Shown: positions 1 through 9,024, counted from the stretch's first letter. The stretch is DNA of 64,000 bases from Candidatus Obscuribacterales bacterium (GCA_019745415.1 JAIETF010000032.1:26876-90875); one strand, 5' to 3'. Translations and numbers: made by a program. The notes: generated by a model not told the origin, from the letters alone.

Positions 1-572
1 ACCAGGAACTTGCGCCGGGGATTGGACTGGGCCTCACGCAGGGAAGCGACCAGCTTGGAATCAGCCCAGCGGAAGTTGAGGGTGTTGCTGTCGGAGGTGG
101 GGATGTAGCGGCCGAGCATGAAGACGAACTTCTTGATCAGACCGCCGCTCACCTTGCGGTACTCCCAGCCCAGGGTGCGAGCAATGGCTGCTGCGATGGT
201 GGACTTACCCACGCCCTGGTCGCCTTCCAGCATCAGGTTGCGGCGCGGGTCTTGCAGAATGGTGGCGATGAGCTGCGCCTTGACGGGGTCGATATAGACA
301 CCGGCGAACTGGTACTCCACCTTGCGTGAAACTGGGCGCACGAAGATGGCTCCGCGGCTCTCAGACTTGGGATTGGTAATGCGGTCGACCTTGCATACCC
401 AAACTTCACCCGGCTGCGGTTGCACACCTTTGTTGGGGTCTGCCACCAGAATGATCTTGCGGGTGCGGCCGCTCTCGGTCTTGTTCGACTTGACGGCGTT
501 GGGCGTCTGGCTGGTCTTGTTGGCTTCCCAGTGCACCACAATGGTGGCGCCGGGGGCGACAGAATCTGACAT
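1..572 (-). CDS. MoxR-like AAA ATPase, N-terminal part (cut by window edge)
   Basis: The reading frame opens at an ATG whose start base is 572 and runs off the left edge, so only about 190 residues are present. An AAGGA ribosome binding site lies 7-8 bases upstream. A Walker A motif, GDQGVGKST, sits near residue 118 and is followed by a helix that reads IAAAIARTLGWEY. The phrase 'NLMLEGDQGVGKST' resembles MoxR/CbbQ-type AAA ATPases, which remodel partner proteins or load metals. The roughly 100 residues before the ATPase core do not match a domain I know. It lies 588 bases downstream of the nucleoside hydrolase operon on the same strand, but a good terminator separates them. Codons are almost all C/G-ending. 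The ATPase call is firm and the subfamily is tentative. Confidence 0.8.
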   Translation of the reverse strand, partial: MSDSVAPGATIVVHWEANKTSQTPNAVKSNKTESGRTRKIILVADPNKGVQPQPGEVWVCKVDRITNPKSESRGAIFVRPVSRKVEYQFAGVYIDPVKAQLIATILQDPRRNLMLEGDQGVGKSTIAAAIARTLGWEYRKVSGGLIKKFVFMLGRYIPTSDSNTLNFRWADSKLVASLREAQSNPRRKFL

Positions 573-1089
573 ATTAGTATCCTTCCGTTAGGTTAGACAT
601 TGATGAGTCAAACCGCTCACATCTTTGTTTCGCTCCCTGCCTACCACTTCTCTTCTCGTGCAATCAGTTTCGGCGCTAACCGAAAGTGATTTGAACGAAA
701 AGAAAGAAGAGAGTTGGTGGAAGAGTCTTGATGAGAGGGTTTAAATTGGGACCTTGAGCTTAGGTCTTTGACGTTTTCCGAATCTATGTCTACACACATG
801 AGTGACGTATTTTTAAGGGCTACCAAGAGGGGGTAAAGCCTTATAGTTTCTTCCTTGTGAATGGTTTCTAAGGGTCGCTTTGCCTGTGGCGGGCTATTAC
901 CGTCTCTCCAGTAGTTGGGCTAGGTGCGCTAGACCTTAGGCTATTAGTTGTTAATGTATAGGCGGAGTCGGCTATGAAATTAAGAGCGGCTTTAGAAACC
1001 AAGCTTCAATGCTAGTTTCAGTCTTTCTTCTGATGCCAGAAGATTTGATGGGAAAGTAATTACTATGGCATATAAGAGATGGCGTGAAA
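573..1089. other. Gene-poor spacer
   Basis: About 520 AT-richer bases lie between the ATPase gene and the terminator of the nucleoside hydrolase operon. A possible 61-residue frame on the minus strand (641-826) has no convincing ribosome binding site and unlikely composition. I see no RNA gene. The promoter of the ATPase gene must lie here, but I cannot place it with confidence. Confidence 0.4.
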
Positions 1090-1116
1090 GAAAAGAGGCG
1101 CTGGGCGCCTCTTTTC
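1090..1116 (-). terminator. Rho-independent terminator of the nucleoside hydrolase operon
   Basis: A perfect 12-bp stem (1090-1101 with 1105-1116) closes a three-base loop. Read on the minus strand, the 3' arm ends CTCTTTTC and continues into TTTC. It lies 45 bases past the stop of the gene at 1161. Confidence 0.85.
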
Positions 1117-1160
1117 AGAACTAAGCTTGGGTCGGTCGGTCTTAACTCAAGACGACGCGA

Positions 1161-2324
1161 CTAGGCGACCTTAGTGGTCGCTTCTTGAGCCTTGAGTCTA
1201 GCTGATACCTGAGCTTGCTTCAGGCTTTCCACCAGCATGTTGCGCAGATGTTCGGCCAGCGCCTGTGGCTCGCGCACGTTGTGCACCTGCGGGCTAACGC
1301 CGATGATCAAGTGTTCGATACCATGCACTTCCACCACGGTGGGTGAAAAGAAATGCTCGCGCTGATTGGGAATGCAGGCGGCAAGCGTGCAAGGATCGTA
1401 CAGATTGAAGGTCTGCACCAGATCCCAGATGCTGTCCTCACTGGTCAGTTCGGCACCTTTGCCGCCCAGAAAGTTGTTGCAAAACCAGGTCTTGTCGCAA
1501 CGAGCCGGCAATTCCAGGCGATTGGGATCGTCGGCCGCCATATTGGCCCGCTCCCAGACTTTCTGGATTGCTTCTTTCTGAGCCGCCAAAAGGCGAGTGC
1601 CGATGGGATGCCCAGTCTCCGCCATCTCTTCATAGACGGCGCGCGGCACCCGGGCGGCTACTGCTGCATGGCGAGAGACGACGGTGATGGGAATCTCCAT
1701 GTCCTGCAGCATGCGGTAGAGATAGCGGGTTGCCTCGAGGTCGAACTTGTGGTTCTGCGCGGTCTCGTCGGGCAGGATGCGACCCTCGCCGTCGAGTTCG
1801 GGGGCGTTGGCATTGTCCTTGCAGGTCTTCACTCCACCCATGATCACCACCCGCCGCACCGCCTTCTGGAAGAGGTAATGGTGTTCGCGCAGAACGGCGG
1901 CGGCATCGGTCAGACCCGAGATGAGCAGCAGCACAATAGACTTGGGGCGAGCGGCCTTGAGTGTCTCGTAGATGAGCGCCTTGCCGTCCACGACATTGTC
2001 GTGCTCAGCCAGGTAACCCACCGAGAACTGGTACTCCAGTCCGTCGTCTTCGCTCTGCAAGCAGGTGCTGCCATAGCCGACCGGCACCTGGTTTTGTCCT
2101 AAGAGCTGCAGCGTGCCTTTGGCCAAGCGCGCACGCTGAGCGCTGGGCGCCAGATTGGCCACAACACCCAGCACTTGCAAGATTTCGAGGCGAATCATGC
2201 GATTGAGCATGACCAGCACATCTTCGTCGTCTTGGTCGCGGCCCGGGTCGGTGATCACGAACAGATCTTTGAAGAGCGGGATCCAGATGGGGAGGGCTTT
2301 CTTCTCGACTTTTTCAACCGACAT
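1161..2324 (-). CDS. Inosine-uridine nucleoside hydrolase family protein
   Basis: The 387-residue protein has the calcium-binding aspartate signature of nucleoside hydrolases near its N-terminus (DPGRDQDD, residues 26-33). It also has the buried strand 'VVIMGG' near the middle, an Asn/Asp block 'ETAQNHKFDLEA' that matches the family's substrate-binding stretch, and a late 'YDPCTLAA' where the family has a His/Asp pair. The family cleaves the N-glycosidic bond of ribonucleosides in salvage or NAD breakdown. The usual His of the last motif is Tyr here, so substrate range may differ. It has an AAGGA ribosome binding site. It is last in an operon with a NUDIX hydrolase and a second nucleoside-hydrolase-fold protein, with about 95-base gaps. 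Confidence 0.82.
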   Translation of the reverse strand: MSVEKVEKKALPIWIPLFKDLFVITDPGRDQDDEDVLVMLNRMIRLEILQVLGVVANLAPSAQRARLAKGTLQLLGQNQVPVGYGSTCLQSEDDGLEYQFSVGYLAEHDNVVDGKALIYETLKAARPKSIVLLLISGLTDAAAVLREHHYLFQKAVRRVVIMGGVKTCKDNANAPELDGEGRILPDETAQNHKFDLEATRYLYRMLQDMEIPITVVSRHAAVAARVPRAVYEEMAETGHPIGTRLLAAQKEAIQKVWERANMAADDPNRLELPARCDKTWFCNNFLGGKGAELTSEDSIWDLVQTFNLYDPCTLAACIPNQREHFFSPTVVEVHGIEHLIIGVSPQVHNVREPQALAEHLRNMLVESLKQAQVSARLKAQEATTKVA

Positions 2325-2401
2325 GTCTATGTCCTTATTTTTATTAGTATGTAAATGAGGAGGAGGCGAAGTGCCCCCTCCTCGAACAGTCAGTGAACTT
2401 T

Positions 2402-2421
2402 AAGCATCTTTCGAGATGCTT
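2402..2421 (-). terminator. Hairpin with TTCG/CGAA loop at the end of the NUDIX gene
   Basis: An 8-bp perfect stem (2402-2409 with 2414-2421) overlaps the stop codon of the NUDIX gene. On the minus strand it has no long T tract, so it may be a partial terminator or an mRNA processing or stability hairpin between two operon genes. Confidence 0.4.
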
Positions 2422-3208
2422 AGTGGATGCTCTGGACCCGAACGCCGCCGCCGGTGGTGCCCGACTTGATCTTCTCGGTGCCGGGGATCTTGTCCTTGAA
2501 GCGCTGATACAGGCTGTGGGCGATCATCGTCTTGGCGTCGGGAATGGAAGCCAGCGCGTCGATGTCCACCAGCTTGAGGGTGATCTGCTCGCCTTCGTCG
2601 AGGGCGCCGGTGAGGCGACCGTTGATGTCGTCCAGTTCGGTGCGCGAGACTTCCCGGCAGAAGGCGAAGAAGCGCATGGTCTCTTCACTGCCGCCCGGGG
2701 TCAGGTAGATGCCGTTCTTGAAGCCGGCCAGAGCGCCCAGGTCGACCAGCTCTCCGGGAGCCAGCTCGATGTGCAGCTCTTCCTTGAGCTCCTTGGCGGC
2801 GACGCCGGCGAAATTGCCGGAGCCGTCCAGCATGCCGGCGCAGGTCTCGACGAATTCGAAGTCGCCGGTGGCCAGGCGGGGCTGTACGGTGACCACAGCG
2901 TGGGCCTTGCCTTCGCAGACCAGGACGGCCAGCACGGCGACGGCGCCGCCGCGGGCGAAGATGATGCCGGGCAGAGCGCGACCCTGGCTATCGGTGACAT
3001 CGGCCTTGAACTTGATGAAGCCGACGCGGGGACCGAACATGTCCACCGACTGAATGTGCACGCCGCGCACGTTGAAGCGCTTGCGATCGATCTGCGCGAG
3101 CCAGTCGGTGAAGGGTTTGGCTGCAGAGGCGACGTTGAGATCGATGCCGGCTTCGGCGGTGACGGTGATACCGCAGGCGGTGGTGACGCTTTGGTTTTGG
3201 TTGCTCAT
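2420..3208 (-). CDS. NUDIX hydrolase, ADP-sugar diphosphatase-like
   Basis: This 262-residue protein has a NUDIX helix 'AAKELKEELHIEL' around residues 140-155, preceded by 'AGMLDGSG'. The upstream stretches 'GPRVGFIKFKAD' and 'LPGIIFARGGAVAVL' are like plant NUDX14-type ADP-glucose/ADP-ribose diphosphatases. These hydrolyse nucleoside diphosphate sugars to AMP and sugar phosphate. The first Glu of the canonical GX5EX7REUXEE box falls on a Gly, but the catalytic KELKEE part is intact. A GGAG ribosome binding site lies six bases from the ATG. It sits between two nucleoside-hydrolase-fold genes on the same strand, which suggests nucleotide or NAD metabolite recycling. The substrate is inferred. 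Confidence 0.85.
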   Translation of the reverse strand: MSNQNQSVTTACGITVTAEAGIDLNVASAAKPFTDWLAQIDRKRFNVRGVHIQSVDMFGPRVGFIKFKADVTDSQGRALPGIIFARGGAVAVLAVLVCEGKAHAVVTVQPRLATGDFEFVETCAGMLDGSGNFAGVAAKELKEELHIELAPGELVDLGALAGFKNGIYLTPGGSEETMRFFAFCREVSRTELDDINGRLTGALDEGEQITLKLVDIDALASIPDAKTMIAHSLYQRFKDKIPGTEKIKSGTTGGGVRVQSIH

Positions 3209-3298
3209 CTGTTTCTCCAGATATCTAAAGTTAGAGGTTGACTGAGGTCGACTCTCTCGGTGAGAGAGTATAGAACTAAATCCGTTTTCCGAAGCTGC

Positions 3299-4360
3299 CT
3301 AGGCGAAGACCTTTTTCAAAGTCTCCAGGTAGAGTTCGGCTCCCTTCTCTTTCAGCCCCTTGGCGGCAAAGATCTTGCAGCCTTGAGCCTGGTCTGTCGG
3401 GCGCTCCTTCATGAGCACTTTGCCCCAATCGCTGCTTTCGCGAGGCAGATGGGGGACCGAGGTGATTTCCACAGGCACGACGTCGTAGATGGCGTCTCTC
3501 AGCGCTGCATCGAGGCTGAAAGCGGCCACAATATCGTGAATGAAGATCAATTCGTCTGGATTTTTCTCTTGCCGTGGCTTGACCGCCGCGTCGTACCAGA
3601 GCGCGTAGAGATGGTAGAGGGCGCGGCTACCCTTGTTGTCGGGCAGCGCCTCTCTCAGTTTCTGTGCGTTCTGGAAGCCGATGGACTTGACGCGTGTCAC
3701 TTCGGTCGGCATGAGATAGACCGGGCAATCGAGTCCGGTGAGAACGGCATTGGCCGCTTGCGGATCGCAAGCTACGTTGAACTGCACAGCTCCGCGCGGT
3801 TTTTCATCGAACTGCATGAGTTCGACATTGCCCCAGGTGGCAAACATGGCATGCACTTCGGCGAAGCGGCTGACCACTTCTGGGCAGCGCACGATCAGCT
3901 GATGCAGACCGGTCAAGGGTCCGCCAACTGCTACCTTCACTGAGGCCGGCGGCAGGGCGAGCAATAGCTTGATCAGGTCTTCCTGGGGTTCCAGCTCACT
4001 GTGTCGCAGAGCGGCGAGCGGGTCGACATCCAGAAACTTGTAGTATTCGGCGAAGTGAACCCAGTGCGGCACCAGGGTGCGAGGTGCGATACCGCCGTCG
4101 AAGACCCGGCTCACTTCCACATCGAAGTGGCGCAGGAAATTCTTGGCCCGCATGGCCGAAGCTTCTTGGGCCATGCGTGAACTTTCCAGGTCCCATTCCC
4201 AGTTGGCGTGTTCGCGACTGGCGTTGAAGCGCACCGGACGACCGGTGAGCATGACAAAGAGTTTGGCTTGTGGATTGAGCTTGGCCAATGCCACCAGCTG
4301 AGCAAAGTTGTCGGGATCGGGAGCGTCGACCACCGCCAAGATTACCGGTTGATTTGACAT
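3299..4360 (-). CDS. Divergent nucleoside-hydrolase-fold protein
   Basis: The 353-residue protein keeps the nucleoside hydrolase layout. It has an N-terminal strand with acidic motif (VVDAPDPDN, residues 10-18), 'VGGPLTGL' in mid-protein, 'FNVACDPQAANAVL' as the substrate-binding block and 'IHDIVAAFSL' as the late His-Asp motif. The first motif departs from the family DTDPGxDD, with Ala, Pro and Asn at usual metal or substrate positions. It may therefore act on an unusual nucleoside or be a binding protein. It has a perfect AGGAGG ribosome binding site and is first in the operon with the NUDIX hydrolase and the better conserved hydrolase. Codons are strongly C/G-ending. Confidence 0.72.
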   Translation of the reverse strand: MSNQPVILAVVDAPDPDNFAQLVALAKLNPQAKLFVMLTGRPVRFNASREHANWEWDLESSRMAQEASAMRAKNFLRHFDVEVSRVFDGGIAPRTLVPHWVHFAEYYKFLDVDPLAALRHSELEPQEDLIKLLLALPPASVKVAVGGPLTGLHQLIVRCPEVVSRFAEVHAMFATWGNVELMQFDEKPRGAVQFNVACDPQAANAVLTGLDCPVYLMPTEVTRVKSIGFQNAQKLREALPDNKGSRALYHLYALWYDAAVKPRQEKNPDELIFIHDIVAAFSLDAALRDAIYDVVPVEITSVPHLPRESSDWGKVLMKERPTDQAQGCKIFAAKGLKEKGAELYLETLKKVFA

Positions 4361-4695
4361 AAATGCCTCCTATTGCTGCGAGGTTCTTGTGATTAGAACT
4401 GTCTCAATTTCCAGGCTTGAGCCTACGGCTGTTCTGAAGTAGTCCTCGCGAAAATGCGAAGACCTGACGGGCCGGGGTTTGGGATGGGTTATCTTTGGGC
4501 TAAAGTTAACTGGAGACTGAAAAGACAGATACAAATAGAACCTAGCAGTGGCTTCATGATTACTAAAACAAGAAGAGATAAAAATCCTCTTGAAAACAGG
4601 TAAACTAAGTTGAAGTTGTTAGCGCAAGTCGTGAGAGCCTCACTGTTTGTTCTTGTCGGGTGCCTGCCTCAAATGCATCTAATTCAGGAGGTTGG

Positions 4696-6930
4696 ATGGC
4701 TTCTAGCAGCGATTCGATCGAGGGACTTCAAGTTAACTATTGTCAGATTTGTCGGTGCGAGTATCCGGCAAGTACCGAGCGTTGTCCCAAAGACGGCTGC
4801 ACTCTCAGTTCCACCCTAAGCTACAAGCCAGCTTCATTTATGTTGGAAGGGCGTTATGAAATAGTAGCTGAGATTGGTCGCGGCGGTATGGGAGTGATCT
4901 ATAAAGCATATGATCATAAGACGCCGGATCCCCAGTCTGAATACGGTTTTACAACGGTAGCAATCAAGGTTTTAGTCAAAGAGACGGCGGAGAATTCAGT
5001 CATGCGCAGTCGCTTTCTCAATGAGGCGAAGGCGGCCAGCTCGCTCAATCATCCCAACATAGTAAAAGTGAAAGAGTACGCGGTCAGCAAAGACGGCTTG
5101 CCTTACATGGTGATGCAGTATCTAGACGGCACGCCGTTCGACCAGATAGTGGATGATTCTGAGAGTATGCTATCGGTCTTGATGCTCTGTTTGATTGATA
5201 TTTGCGCGGCTCTAGACCATGCCCATCGTCGGCATATCGTTCATCGCGATATAAAGCCTGGAAATGTCATGGTTTTGCCCAAGCCTCAAGATGAAAGCGG
5301 ACGCAACTTTTATGCTGTTTTAGTTGATTTCGGTATTGCCAAAATCTTCACCCAGCCCGGTCAGATTAGTTTGCGGTTAACCCAGACAGGCGAGGTTTTC
5401 GGATCTCCGCTCTATATGAGTCCTGAGCAATGTATGGGGCAGAAAATAGACCACCGTTCCGATATTTATTCGATGGGATGCATGTTGTTTGAATGTTTGG
5501 CTGGACGCCCCCCTTTCGAAGCTGAAAGCTACATCAAAGTGGTTTTTAGTCATATCAATGACGAACCTGAATTTAAGCCTTCTAATCGCATCGAGGCCAG
5601 GCTATTCGAAATTGCACTAAAGGCTCTAGCTAAAGAGCCTGACGAGCGCTATCAATCGATTTTAGAAATGAAAGAAGACTTAGAGAGGTGTTATTGGTCT
5701 TTGGAAGATTTCAGCGCCGAGGTGGAAACTCTGGAAAAGGAGAGTTTAGACGAAGAAGCGCGAGCTTTAGAAGCGCATCAGAAGCGTATGATAGATTTAT
5801 TGAAGCGTGCCGAAGCTGGAGAGACAGAGGCAAAACTAGACCTGGTCTATTTCTACAGCCATTCTTGGTGTACGTCTTTTGATCCTGCGCAGGCCTTTAA
5901 ATGGTGTCAGAGCGCAGCTAATGACGGCAATTTGGAAGCTGAGCTCGATTTGGCAGCATTTTACGAGAACGGTTTTGGCGTGGAAGCCTCGGAACCTATG
6001 GCTTTTTATTGGTATTCAGCGGCGGCATTGGCAGGCAGTGCTTTGGCTGAGTTCATTGTCGGCACTCGTTTTCTAGAGGGGCTGGGAACTGAGGCGAATC
6101 TTGATTCGGCTTGGCATTGGCTGAACCGTGCCTGTGAGCACGATAGTAGCGAAGCGCAGTATTATCTCGGTTATAAACTGCTTCACGGTGTCGACTTCGC
6201 AAAGGACCTCGATGCTGGGCTTTATTGGCTCAATCGCGCAGCCGAGATGGGTAATGTTGACGCTCAAATAGAGCTTGCTTATACCCATCTTCATGGTTCA
6301 GTGGAAGAGCCAAACCTAGAGCAGGCTTTATTTTGGATGGAATGTGCCGCCGAGCAGGGCAGCAAAGAAGCCAGAACCAGCTTGGGTGGTTGGCTTGCCG
6401 AGGGTAAAGCCGGGCTGGTCGATCAAGATAGAGCGCTCGGTCTAATCAAAGAGTGTGCCGACGAGGGCTATCCTGCTGCTCTTGCTTGGATGGGCAGCTT
6501 TTATTTAAACGGCTTTCACACTCTGCGAAAGGACTACAAAAAAGCTCTCAGATATTTTAAGGAAGCAGCTGAATTGGATAGTCCGCAAGCCATGCTCTTT
6601 CTCGGTAATGGCTATTATGATGGAACCTTTAGCAAGGTTGACCATGAAGCAGCCTTTTATTGGTACAAGAAAGGTGCCGAATTGCACGATGGCGATTGTT
6701 GTTATGCCATTGCCTGCATGTGTAGAGACGGATACAAGAAGAGTGAATCGCAGGACTATGAAATTTGGCTGCGAGAGGCGGCGGATCTTGGTGTAGTCGA
6801 TGCCCAGATGGAATTGGGTAAGTTTGAAATGGACAACCAGAACTATGAAGGCGCCAGGGAATGGCTTGGGCTTGCCTGTGAAAATGGTCTTGAAGAAGCC
6901 TGCGCCCTTTTGTTGGAACTGCCTCAATAG
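4696..6930 (+). CDS. Serine/threonine protein kinase with N-terminal zinc ribbon and C-terminal Sel1 repeats
   Basis: A Hanks-type kinase of 744 residues. The start at 4696 is chosen because AGGAGG precedes that ATG; an in-frame GTG at 4660 lacks this. Residues 16-35 form a Cys4 ribbon (C16, C19, C30, C35). The kinase core follows with glycine loop 'GRGGMG', 'VAIKVL' lysine, 'HRDIKPGN', 'DFGIAKIF' and 'SPEQ', all catalytic residues present. After a Glu-rich helix come about ten Sel1/TPR-like repeats with the A-x-x-x-L-G pattern up to the C-terminus. No membrane segment is visible, so it is probably a cytosolic signalling kinase scaffolded by its repeats. It converges with the leucine-rich-repeat gene, leaving 3 bases between stops. 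Confidence 0.93.
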   Translation: MASSSDSIEGLQVNYCQICRCEYPASTERCPKDGCTLSSTLSYKPASFMLEGRYEIVAEIGRGGMGVIYKAYDHKTPDPQSEYGFTTVAIKVLVKETAENSVMRSRFLNEAKAASSLNHPNIVKVKEYAVSKDGLPYMVMQYLDGTPFDQIVDDSESMLSVLMLCLIDICAALDHAHRRHIVHRDIKPGNVMVLPKPQDESGRNFYAVLVDFGIAKIFTQPGQISLRLTQTGEVFGSPLYMSPEQCMGQKIDHRSDIYSMGCMLFECLAGRPPFEAESYIKVVFSHINDEPEFKPSNRIEARLFEIALKALAKEPDERYQSILEMKEDLERCYWSLEDFSAEVETLEKESLDEEARALEAHQKRMIDLLKRAEAGETEAKLDLVYFYSHSWCTSFDPAQAFKWCQSAANDGNLEAELDLAAFYENGFGVEASEPMAFYWYSAAALAGSALAEFIVGTRFLEGLGTEANLDSAWHWLNRACEHDSSEAQYYLGYKLLHGVDFAKDLDAGLYWLNRAAEMGNVDAQIELAYTHLHGSVEEPNLEQALFWMECAAEQGSKEARTSLGGWLAEGKAGLVDQDRALGLIKECADEGYPAALAWMGSFYLNGFHTLRKDYKKALRYFKEAAELDSPQAMLFLGNGYYDGTFSKVDHEAAFYWYKKGAELHDGDCCYAIACMCRDGYKKSESQDYEIWLREAADLGVVDAQMELGKFEMDNQNYEGAREWLGLACENGLEEACALLLELPQ

Positions 6931-6933
6931 AGT

Positions 6934-7956
6934 TTAAAGCTTTCTTCCCCTAGAGACCGGTCCAAATAGCGTCTCGGCATCGCTGTAGCGATTCTTTTTG
7001 CGAGCTTCCATTTTTTTGAGCTGTTTAGGATCAGAAGCATAGAGTTCTGCTTTGCTTGTGATAATGCCCTTTTGCTGCAGTGTCTTAAGGGCTTTGTTGG
7101 TGACATTGGTTTTGTCTAGATTGAGAAACTTGAGTTGTTTGATGGAAAGCGCTACAGGAATAATATCGTCTTTGATGGCTGGGTTTGATGATAAGTCTAG
7201 AAAAATAAGGCTCTTGCAGTCTTTAAGCGGGGTGAGCGAAGCCGCATCTAAGCCTGTGCGGCTTAGGTTCAGCTTATAGAGTTTGGGATATCTGGGAATG
7301 TATTGCAAGTAATCTTTATCGAGGCTTGTGTAAGCTAGATCAAGAACTTTGAGACTTTGACAGGGAAGCATTTCCTTCAAGAAACGACCTTTGGCGTCAG
7401 TGGCGAATAGGTGCAAGACTTCGAGTTCTCGGCAATTTCTTAAGGCTGATAGACTGTTTTCACTGATTTCGGCACGATCAAGATCTGCTAAGCGCAGGTT
7501 CTTGAATCGACCCATGGCTTGCAAACCTCGGTCTCCTCGCCCGAACTCTTCGTCTTCCATGGCTATGAAGCGAAAGAGTACACCGTCAAAAGAATTTTCA
7601 GGCAAGCAGCTTATCCGCTTTGGGTCTTTGTAGAAATTGCCGTTAGGGCAGAAAGTGACAAAACAGTCGGCTGGGATTTTGACATTCCCTCTGGCAAGTA
7701 ATGTTTTCGATTTGGAACCAGCTTTGCCGGCTTCTGAAATGACAAATTTGTTTTCAGTTACTACCAAAATCCCAAGATCTACGTCGGGAAATTTTAGGAA
7801 ACGCTCTGGAGAAGGTTTTGCTTGAATTCTAAATTGGCTTTGCAGTTCTCTGTAATCAGATTTCTTTGCTGTTTCGGATTGAGCCGCAGCTTCGCCCGTC
7901 GAGACCAGAAGGCAAGCCGCAGTTAATACCAGAAATTTCGCCGTTCGGTCAGTCAT
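6934..7956 (-). CDS. Secreted leucine-rich-repeat protein
   Basis: The start at 7956 gives a clean signal peptide (MTDRTAKFLVLTAACLL, then an Ala-rich cleavage region). A TTG 36 bases upstream would add a polar stretch before it and is less likely. Roughly residues 150-310 hold six or seven leucine-rich repeats of the L-x-x-L-x-L type (for example 'LEVLHLFAT', 'LKVLDLAYT', 'LYKLNLSRT', 'LIFLDLSSN', 'LKFLNLDKT'). The C-terminus is basic (KKNRYS, GRKL). The role is unknown; such proteins usually bind proteins outside the membrane. It is convergent with the kinase gene and has mixed codon use like it. Confidence 0.75.
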   Translation of the reverse strand: MTDRTAKFLVLTAACLLVSTGEAAAQSETAKKSDYRELQSQFRIQAKPSPERFLKFPDVDLGILVVTENKFVISEAGKAGSKSKTLLARGNVKIPADCFVTFCPNGNFYKDPKRISCLPENSFDGVLFRFIAMEDEEFGRGDRGLQAMGRFKNLRLADLDRAEISENSLSALRNCRELEVLHLFATDAKGRFLKEMLPCQSLKVLDLAYTSLDKDYLQYIPRYPKLYKLNLSRTGLDAASLTPLKDCKSLIFLDLSSNPAIKDDIIPVALSIKQLKFLNLDKTNVTNKALKTLQQKGIITSKAELYASDPKQLKKMEARKKNRYSDAETLFGPVSRGRKL

Positions 7957-8259
7957 GAAACACCGCTCTTCCCAATTACTATTATTGCGCAAGCCGCGTC
8001 ATTGGTTTTGATGAGAGCATTTTAGTTATGTATGGGCAGCTGAAAAGTGTAGGTTCGAGGCATACCCCCCGACCTTTTGTCTGAAACTCTAAGACCAGCT
8101 CAAAACATCCCCTTGTGGCTAATTTGTCGATCTCTCGAGGACCGTTTTGGTTCTTGCAGCAGCTCGGCTAGTTTTTCAAGTCGGCGAGTTTCAAACTAAG
8201 TTCGATTTTCAACCCTTCTCAAACCTCTTGGAGGACAATAAAGCTTAAGGAGAAATCAT

Positions 8260-9024
8260 GTGCTGTCCCTCTCTCTCATTCAGTTGGTCAGGGCTTTGAC
8301 TCTGTCTTTGGCTCTGGTTTGCGTAAGCAGCACTGCTGGTGGTGCCGGAGTAGATTCTGTTCAGCCTGCCAATCAAGAACCTAAAACTTCCTCGACGGAT
8401 TCGCCGAAGGAGATCAAGGAGGAACTTCCCAGTAAGAAGCCAGAACCGGAACCAGTGCTGAAAGGCAAGGTGATTCTGCTTGATCCCGGTCATGGTGGCA
8501 GTGATCCTGGTGCCATGTATTACGGTGTAGTCGAGAAAGATCTAGTGCTTTCCGTGTCGCTTTCTTTGCGGGCAAAACTTGTTGCTTTGGGTGCGACTGT
8601 AGAGATGACTCGGTCGAATGATCTGACTCTCACCTTGCAACAGCGTATCGATCAGAGCAATAACATTTGCCCTGATTTGTTCTTGAGCATTCATGCCAAT
8701 GCCGTAGCAAACCGAGCAATCACCGGCATCGAGACCTACTGGCATGACAATGATGATCAAGATTTGTCCGACCTCTTTCTCAAGACTTTGTCGGGCGACC
8801 TGAATGAAACGGCAAAATGGAGTATGCAAAGGAACCTCTTTGTGTTGAATGGCAATCGAGCGCCGGCTTCTCTGGTGGAAATTGGTTATCTGACCAATCG
8901 CGCCAGCGCTGCCCGGCTCAACACCTCGAACTATCAAGACAAAGTGGCTTCTTCCTTGAGCCGGGCTCTGGTTATTTATTTGACCGACCCCGCTACACTC
9001 AAGGGCTGCCAACCGTCAATCTAG
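8260..9024 (+). CDS. N-acetylmuramoyl-L-alanine amidase (Amidase_3), secreted
   Basis: The 254-residue protein has an N-terminal signal peptide or anchor, a Pro/Glu/Lys-rich linker and an Amidase_3 catalytic domain from about residue 68. Zinc ligands are the His of 'LDPGHGG', the Glu of 'VVEKD' and the His of 'LSIHANA'. The catalytic Glu lies in 'LVEIGYLTN'. The family cuts the bond between muramic acid and the stem peptide during cell separation. The start is a GTG at 8260 with AAGGAG seven bases upstream. An ATG two bases earlier, at 8258, opens another frame that stops after 13 codons. The domain has no extra cell-wall-binding module. Confidence 0.9.
   Translation: MLSLSLIQLVRALTLSLALVCVSSTAGGAGVDSVQPANQEPKTSSTDSPKEIKEELPSKKPEPEPVLKGKVILLDPGHGGSDPGAMYYGVVEKDLVLSVSLSLRAKLVALGATVEMTRSNDLTLTLQQRIDQSNNICPDLFLSIHANAVANRAITGIETYWHDNDDQDLSDLFLKTLSGDLNETAKWSMQRNLFVLNGNRAPASLVEIGYLTNRASAARLNTSNYQDKVASSLSRALVIYLTDPATLKGCQPSI

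Noticed and set aside
641..826. 61-residue minus-strand frame in the first spacer
   Set aside because: No ribosome binding site, no homology and unlikely composition.
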